Positions 26,201 to 35,200 of a DNA stretch of 64,000 bases are shown here, piece by piece. The position numbers and the translations under genes were made by a program. The first letter of the stretch is position 1. Each line of letters opens with the position of its first letter. This DNA is from Pycnopodia helianthoides (lineage: Eukaryota > Echinodermata > Asteroidea > Forcipulatida > Asteriidae). Where the stretch lies: NCBI GenBank assembly GCA_032158295.1, contig CM063244.1:3910510-3974509 (forward strand), in the 5' to 3' direction. Under the pieces are notes generated by a model that made no database searches, was not told where the DNA came from, and saw nothing but the letters and a program-made list of their open reading frames with translations.

Positions 26201-29200
26201 ACACCAAGATTTATCTTAGAATGGTCAGTATTACCCGAATGATTGCTCTTGTGGCATCTTACTAAGCAGTTAGGATTGAAGATATTAAGTCTGAAGTAGG
26301 TTTTGAAACTTTGCATGGCGGAAGTATAACTAAGAGAGGTTTGCAATAACACCATGTTAAAAATCTCTTTGGAGTAGTTTTGGTTCTGAAAAGAACCGGT
26401 GGTTAACGACTCAACGTTTCGATCAGTATGCTCTGATCGTCTTCAGGAGAATGCTGGACTCTGTTGCTGGATGCTGCTTATGTACTGCCTTGTAGGGGAT
26501 TAAACTGGCAGTTGGACTTGCTTGGCTCGGTGGTGCACGAAGGCGGGAACAGGAACTAGATATTGAGTCTTTGTGAAACCGAGCCCTGAATGTATGAAGT
26601 TAATTACACAATACTATGTAGACTTGTCTACAAGTCTATATAGGGCCAATAGCTTGATATATTCCATTCAGAAGACACATGGACTGATATTGACCTGCCA
26701 TGCCCCCTGGCAAGCCCAAGACAAGCCACAAACCATGAATGACAAAACACAAAATGGTCTCCAACTGACCACAGTCAATGGCACTTATCTAGTTCTTCAA
26801 TTCAGCTAAGCTGTCTGGGGAAAAGTAACAATCAGGTAAATTTTTCATTCTTCCACTAAATTTAAGTAAGACATTTTTAAAATGCACGCCTACATGGCAC
26901 AGTACAACTGTATGACTCATGACCATGTATGCTCTGACTCAACACAAGGGACTTGAGGTACGAGGGAATTCGAACGGAAGTCTGACAAAGTATAAAGATA
27001 TCAACTTTCCCTGATTTAGATTTTGCTGTTCGGGAGTGAATCAACCTCTTAGTCTGGGTCCCCGCATTTCAAGTAACTCCTTTGGGTCAAGTTAAGAGTC
27101 CATGGTTTACAGAAAGCTAACTGAGTTGTTCCTCTCCAAAAAAAGTATACAGTTTTGACAGATGAACCTATAGAAGTGTACCCCATCCCCCCACCCTCAC
27201 CCCGAAGTGAGAAAACCTACCACGTTCCTGTGCAGTGAGTGTGTTATTGGCATCATCCGTTCTGTCAATGCTAGGCTGCCTGACAATGAAACCCTGTTTG
27301 GTGAATGCCTTTTCATAAAGTGGGAGGTCACGGTGGATCACATCAGTTTGACCCCTGACCTCGATTGATCTTGACTTTGTCGTTTTGATTTGTTCCGCAA
27401 GCAAAGTTGATTCCAGCTGGAGAAGAAATAAATAAAATGTGGAAGTTAACCAAGTAACTGAAAGCAGTGTGCACCATCTCAGATAACAGACTTCATAGCC
27501 ATTGAATGGTTTCAACTTAATGTACCCTACATAAGACACTATGAAAAGGACGTGTTTCTTAAATTTCATAAGCACAATTCATAAAGTCACCATCCAAGTG
27601 TAAGACATAAATAAGACATGAAAAGGAACACCAACAACCAAGCCAATCAACACCCCTTCATCTCCCCCCTCCCCAGCCCAACAAAAAATCCTCCTCTTCA
27701 ACTCATTTTGCCTAAAAGTACACCACTTCAAATCATTAATGCTCTACTTTTTGAGAACCCTTTGCAACTTTCACCATGGAGGAAGAAAATTTTCACAGAC
27801 TTAAGCTTTATTTAGAACCTGTGAATCACATCCCCAGCATACGCCCTATAAAGACCATTGGACATTTGTCAAATGCCAAACATAAAGATGACACAAAGAA
27901 ATTGACCACACATAGGGGCTTTGCCAAACTACAACCACTAGGCACACATGTATAAAAGTAAAATATTCTAGCATAACTTCCTCTGCACCTCAACATCGGG
28001 CTTTGCTCCCATCCTTTCTGTTTTCACAGCTGACAGTGTTATCAACATGTTTCTGTACCTTCTGAAATCTAATGATAAAATTCCACAACTATTAATTTAA
28101 TCAGTGAAATTTTATAAACAAAATCACTGTAAAAACAGGCTTGTTATTCCATTACCCAAGAACGCCCTTGGGTCTTTTCAGTGATGGGTGGGGCTCTATT
28201 AGCTGAGAGGTCAAATTGAATTCCCCTCTGATGCAACCATTAAACTGTCAAGAAACTCTAATTGTCTACACATTGTACATGGGCAGTTGATGCTCAAACT
28301 GCTTGGTCTGATTTTGGGCTGATTTGAACAGCAAATTTAGATTTAAATTGTAAGTATATATTTCTATAGACTTGATAAATTTATCAGCTTTCTTTTAAGG
28401 TATGCACGAAACAATCTGCCAATGATAAAGTTAATTAGGAGAGGTTTGTGGTGCGACACCATGTTAAAATCTCTTTTGAGTTAGTGTTGGTTCTGAAAAG
28501 AACCGGTGGTTAATGACTCAACGTTTCGATCAGTATGCTCTGATTGTCTCCATGTCACATGTACTTTGTGCATTGTCCTTGGCATAAACATGCACAACTT
28601 TTTGTAGGTTTTTTTTTTCAATTTGAAACGCATCATCTATCAAAATTCGGTCAGAGAAAATAACAATTTAAAAAATATAAATAATAAGAAGTCTTTCGCC
28701 AAATTGGGCCTAACTTCTTAATATAATTTTAAAGAATGTAATACTAATAAATTGGCTTCCATTATTTTGGAGCTTCTTGAAAAAAAAGTAAGATTATCAA
28801 TGACTATATTATTTCTTCCCCAAAATATTTGTTTGGGTCACAAACATTTTGTTGTGGTTTTTATTTTATTTAATTTGTTTTCATCTAATTTCTAGTCACT
28901 TTCCTATAGGAAATGGCAAAATAGGGACCTTTATGCATCGAGTCAATTAACTGTGTTTTATCGATTGAAACTAGCTTCGTTTAAGATTAGGAAATGCTAA
29001 TTTCAACCCTAGATTTTCAGAAAAGTATCCCTAAACTATAAAGCTAATCAAAGATTTGAAACAGTAAAGTAATTAGATTACTATATAGGAAGAACTGGTG
29101 TGGTTTTAATTGTTTGCTTTTTAGACATCAAGAATTTCAAGTCGGTTAATTATTTCTTTCTCTAATGCACTTCTTTGTACTTGTGTTGAAATTCATGTAC

Positions 29201-32200
29201 AGCATCAGCATAGCCTTTTAGTAACGGATTTCAATGTAGAACAGGTAAATTAACTCTCTTTGTTACTAAAAACCTCAAGCAAAAAAACATCCAACATATT
29301 TTTATGCAGTTAATAATAATAATAATATTGATTCTCAGAAAGTGAGTTATAAATGCACAACACATCCATCCAGTCTCCAATAACAAAACGGTTCTGTGTT
29401 TCATTATAAATCACTGCAAGGTTCCTACAGTGCAAATAATTTACGACCAGATTCATTTCCTTGACTTCCTTTGGTTTTGGTTTAGGTTGCAGGAAAATGA
29501 GCAGGGATCCTTATGATGAGCTCGGACCCCCTGTTTACAATTCCTGCACATCTGTGTCTGGGCATAAAATGATCAGTTTATAAACCTACTTTTGGCACCC
29601 TTCTCTCTACTCCTTCTCAGATTTATGTCTTATTACCATAAATAGAGAGTCCATTCCTCTACTGTCTGTACCAAGACCCCTCAGGCAAACTCCAATCAAT
29701 AGGACACACTTCCAACATAAACACTTCAGACCCGGCAGCTGACGTTGATCAAGAATAAAAAATATGCGAGTATACACTCCAGTCTTAGCTCCATGAGTCT
29801 GTAACTCCCGTTTTTTTTATGAAAATCGTTTGAAGCTATAGCACTTTGTTTTCAATGGAAATTCAAGGCACAATTGAACCTTGATGACGTCACTGCGGAG
29901 AAGGGCACCCTCACATGGAGGAATTGCTCATTAGATAATCCGTTGCGATGTGCGTACAACTACAAGCCTGTTCATGTTTCCATTGTTTCATCATCATTTT
30001 TCCACTAGAGGTGGTGGGCTGACGTCAATGGTCTATACTTTTCATTTCAATTGTAATATGTAAACCTGCTATCGTTCAAAGGCACAGTACACGTTTGGTA
30101 ATTGGAGCCTACTGATTGTGTTAACCCTATATAAATGTAGGTACATACAACAAAAATAACCTGTGAAAATTTCACTTCAAAAGGTGGTCGCGTTTTTTGA
30201 GATATCATCGAAAAACCGGAGAGAATATTTCCACGCAGGAAGAATTTTCCCCATAGGAATATACAGTCTGAGAAGCATTTCTAATCTCAGATTCAAATGT
30301 TGGGGAATAAAAAGTGATATGTATTGTTTTCCATAACCGTAGTACTTCAAAGTTAAAAGTTTCTCAAAATTCATTATACTACCCAAGGCTGCTGTACCTG
30401 TACTTCTTACCAAGTAAGTTTTTATTGCCATTCATTTTCAGAGTCATTACCAAACGGGTACTGTGCCTTTAAGGCAGTGGATACTTTTGGTAATTACTCA
30501 AGAAATACATCACCATAAAAAAAACTTACTTGGTAAGGAGCACCTGAGAGCTGCTGATAGTATAAAACATTGTGAGAAACGACTCCCTCTGAAGTGGTGT
30601 AGTTTTTGAGAAACTTGGTAATTTCTCACTAAAATATTTTAATCTGAAAAAGACTTCAGGCTTGAAGCCTTTTTCAGGCATCTGAAAGCACACAATTCTA
30701 TGCAGCAAGGGTGTTTTTTCTTTCATTATTTTCTTGCAACTTTGATGACCAATTAAGCCAAAATGTTCACAGGTCTGTTAATTTATGCACAAGTTGGGAT
30801 ACACCAAGTGAGAATACTGGTCTTTGACAATTACCAAAAGAATATCCTGCCTTTAAATGGCGTGTCGTGGCCGAGCGGATAAGAGCACCGGACTCAAGCT
30901 CTGGTGTTTCTGTTCAGCAGGGTGTGGGTTCGAGTCCCGGTCGTGACACTTGTGTCCTTAAGCAAGACACTTAACCATTATTGCTTAGTCCTTCGGATGG
31001 GACGTAAAGCCGTTGGTCCCGTGTGTTGTGTAATGCACGTAAAAGAACCCAGTGCACTTATCGAAAAGAGAAGGGGTTCGCCCCGGTGTTCCTGGTTTGA
31101 TTGGCAGCATATTGCGCCACCGCACCTTGTAAACCATTACATTGTGCTATAAATGCATATGGTCTCATACTTCAAAAACGTAGCTCCACATACATGTCAG
31201 GTAAAAATACTGAGCGCTTTGTATCCTTTGGCAAAAGGCGCTATATAAATACAGTTATTATTATTATTATTAAAGGGAAAATAATATAAAATTCACTAGA
31301 CATTTTCACCTCAAGACACTCTTGAGTTATATTCTTAATGTTTTAAACCAAGTTGTAAAAAAGAAAAAAAAGGACAATATGACTTTCAGATTATTTTGAA
31401 ATCCAGTATAATACTTCCCATGGTCAGTACAATTTCTATGCAATTCTATCCAAGAACATTAAGCTTTCAGATGAAACCTAAAACATGCAGATGTTAAAGA
31501 AATATGAAGAAAAACGGTGGGTGGTCTATTGTGTCTCTCAATCATGCATGTTCCTTCCACACTTAATGATAAACAAACAGCTTTCAAATGACAAGAGAGA
31601 AGTTACACATTTGTTGGCAGAAGGGGAGAAGGCCTTTTAAGCAGATGTTTTTTGCTTTAAAAAAATACAGTGCGGCCCTTCACACAGTTGTTATTTTCAC
31701 TGCTGCTTATCGTCAGGTACTATGCTTAGGCCTATAACTTGGCAGCAGTTCTTGAAAGTAAATGAGTGGCGCACGATGCAAATCTTCTTGATCATTAGTG
31801 AGGTATACTTGTGCTTTATAATGCACATTTCTCTTCTATACTGGTAAACATCTTAAAGCATGTGTACAACATTGGTAATTGTCAAATACCAGTATCCACA
31901 CTGTGTGTAACCCAACATATCCATGAAATAACAAACTTCAGAGTCACAAGAAAACAGTAAAAGACCCCTTTATATGTTTTCACTGTTTTCAAAAACCGTG
32001 ATAAAAACTAATTGTTTTACTAATTTCTCAAAAACTATAGTAATTTCAAGCAAAACTATTTCAAGGGAAGTTTTCCACCATGACCATCTTAATACCATGT
32101 AATTGTTATGAACAAATCTGTGAACATTCATATTTTCAGTCTTACCAATGTTATACACACCCTTTAATGATGGGCCCATCAGGGCCCAATTTCATAGAGC

Positions 32201-35200
32201 TGCTTAAGCACAAAAAGTAGCTAAGCACAACAAAATTATGCTTACCAGAATAAGGTTACCAGCCAAAAACCATGTCACAAGTACAATTTGTGACTGGTGT
32301 CTGCTCTTTTCTGCTTAGCAGAAAATTGATAAGCAATATTTTCTGCTTAAGCAGCTCTATGAAATTGGGCCCATCAGGACCTTACTGCTTACTTCTTACA
32401 ACCCAGGCTCCCTCAAATCACATCACAATTACTTCAGTATTGGTAGCACTTGGTTATTGCTCAATCCGTTCACAATCCGACCAATAATCACAAAGGCTTA
32501 GGTACGTCTGTCAACTAGTCACGGTTATTAGCACTTTTCAGCTTAGAGGGCACTTTTACAACCCTCCCTTTATTTATTCTGACCTCAACCTTTTATAACC
32601 TGTTTCTATGGCTATAGGTCATAATCAGTGTGAACAAGAACTTAAGAATCAATATACTTAGATAAGTGTGCACTTTTCTGTTGTACTCTCACCATTTAGA
32701 TGCAAGCCATCCCTATGGCTACCTCTACGGCTACAGTTTCCTGACTATTCAACTGAACTGCAAAGGTGATTATTAAAAGTCCAACATTTCTAAAGCTTCC
32801 TGTATAACTTGGGCTGGTGTGTAGGCCTATATCAAAAATCAAGAACTGCTCCCAATCCGTTTTGACTACAAATCTGTTTCATGTCGAATGGTCATCTTTT
32901 CCTTCTAAAGAGAAATAGTTTACAGCAAGTTCCAGAGGAAACTTTTTTATCTATTTGAATTAAGGAACCTTTTTTAAGTCAACGACTTCATTCCCCTTCA
33001 TTCACTCATCCATTCATCCCTTCGATTGTTCACTCATTCATTTGTTGGTCACATTGATTGAAACAACATGAAATTCTTTGTCCTGCACTGTGCACAAATA
33101 TTAATAATCTAAAAAAGTACATGTGACACTTAATTTAAAAACATTCACAATACATGTACGTTAAAACTTTGAGAATTGTTAAAGTCCCTGGGGGAGGGGG
33201 GGGGGTAAATTTATTGGATCTTGGGTATTTTTATGTGCATATGTAGTCAGTGGTATCGGAATTGAAGGCTTTCGAGTCACAAATATTTAGTTAACTTTTT
33301 TAATTCCAGGCATGCGCCATTGGCTTTTTGTCCCTATTGTATTGGATTGTTCTTTCTGTATTTTGTTTGTTCCTTATTGGTATGCCGAATAAATAATAAT
33401 ATTAATAATAATAATAAAAGCACTGCTGGAAATAGAAGTAAAAACTTTTCATAAATAATTGAAATATTGTCTATAGGTCAGACTACTTCTTTTAGTCAAG
33501 CAAACTACAACTCATTGGCTTGCTTGCCAGAGGAAATTAATTTGCTTAATGTACTGTGCATGAGTTCACAAATAATTAAATAGTTTAATCATGCTTTAAA
33601 GGAACATTACAGAATTGGTTTTTGCTAACAAAACAGTTGCTGGCAGTGTAAGCACTTTATGTAATCCACCATATACATAAACTGACAAACCTGTACAAGT
33701 TTGAGATCGATCGGCCATCTGGGTCACGAGAAAATAGTGAAAAAACGATTACACATTTGCATGAAATCATATTCAACAAATGAATAAAACGCTCACTGAG
33801 CGATAAACTCCAATCGGAAAATTAGTTTATTCATTTCTCATCAAATATGGCATTTCAGACAGAAATATTTCAAGGGACGTTTTCTACTATCATCATCATT
33901 AGACCGTGTAAGTTTTATGTAAATCTGTGATAAAAAATTATATTTACAAGGTTTTTTCTTACCAATTCTGTAATGTCCCTTTAATGAAGCTACATTCATT
34001 CAGGGGAAAGGAGAACTTATCATAAATGCTGTCTCTTTTAAGTTGTTTTGAATTTTTTTCTTTCTTTCTTTCTCTTTAGGGAGGGCCCCCCTTCTTAAAT
34101 TCTCTTAATTTTTGCAACTACAACTGAATGCCATATTTTTTTATAAACATGGATAGGTGGTAGGCACTACCATTGGCGGTCCAAAGAGTAGACATTCACT
34201 AAGATGATGTATTTTTTACAAGAAAACATAGTACAGAAAAACATGGAACACTTTATTGGAAAGTGATATGAACGCTTTTATTTTTATAGAAACAATGTAC
34301 AATGATGAAAAAGCTTTGAGCATTGAGGCATTTTTAAATAAGAGCAGATTCAGATTGGATTCTTCTTTAAAAAGCCAACAGAAAATGATTGGTGCTTAAA
34401 GACACTGGACACTATTGGTAATTGTCAATGACCAGTCTCCTCACTTGGTGTATCTCAACATATGCACAAAATAACAAACCTGTAAAAACTTGAGCTCAAT
34501 GGTCGTAGAAGTTGCGAGATAATAATGGAAGAAAAAAACACCTTTGTCACACGAAGTTGTGTGCTTTCAGATGCTTGATTTCGAGACCTCACGTGTGAGG
34601 TCTCAAAATCAATTCAAATATTTAACCGAGAAATTACTTCTTTCTCAAAAACTACGTTACTTCAGAGGGAGCCGTTTCTCACAATGTTTTATACTATCAA
34701 CAGCTCTCCATTGCTCGTTACCAAGTAAGTTTTTATGCTAACAATTATTTGGAGTAATTACCAATAGTGTCCAGTGCCTTTAAAACCAACACAAAATGAG
34801 TGGTGCTTAAGCTTTTGGATTTAAAGACAGCAAATTTTGGTTGATGACAATTTCCAATTATGTCCAACAAACCTTTCCCTTATAGAAAAGTCTACAGGCC
34901 TCTACCCCACCATGTTGTGATGGTTTTTTGACAGCTCAACAAAGTCTACATGCCTTCATACATGTACAACTTTACCATGTCTTCCTGTACCCATGCAGTA
35001 ATGGTGTTGTGACAGCTGAAGTACTTATTTTTTTTTATCCAAACAAGCAGTCCCAACAAAATCTAGTGGCGAGAATTTCACATCTGAGGAATTTTCAACA
35101 AAAACGATTAATTGTGGCTCACTGAGCCACCATAGAGCAGACCTAGGTCGCGTACTGCAATGCAGAAATTACCCCTTAGTGTAAATATTTAGACTGAAGT

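Noticed and set aside
26180..26600. A terminal-inverted-repeat element bounded by GGGGTTCCACAAAAC and GTCTTTGTGAAACC
   Set aside because: The inverted similarity is only about 15 imperfect bases and no target duplication was found.
30859..30945. tRNA-Ser/Leu-like sequence with A and B boxes
   Set aside because: It is the head of a SINE with a conserved non-tRNA body and tail found in several copies; no acceptor stem closes after the B box.
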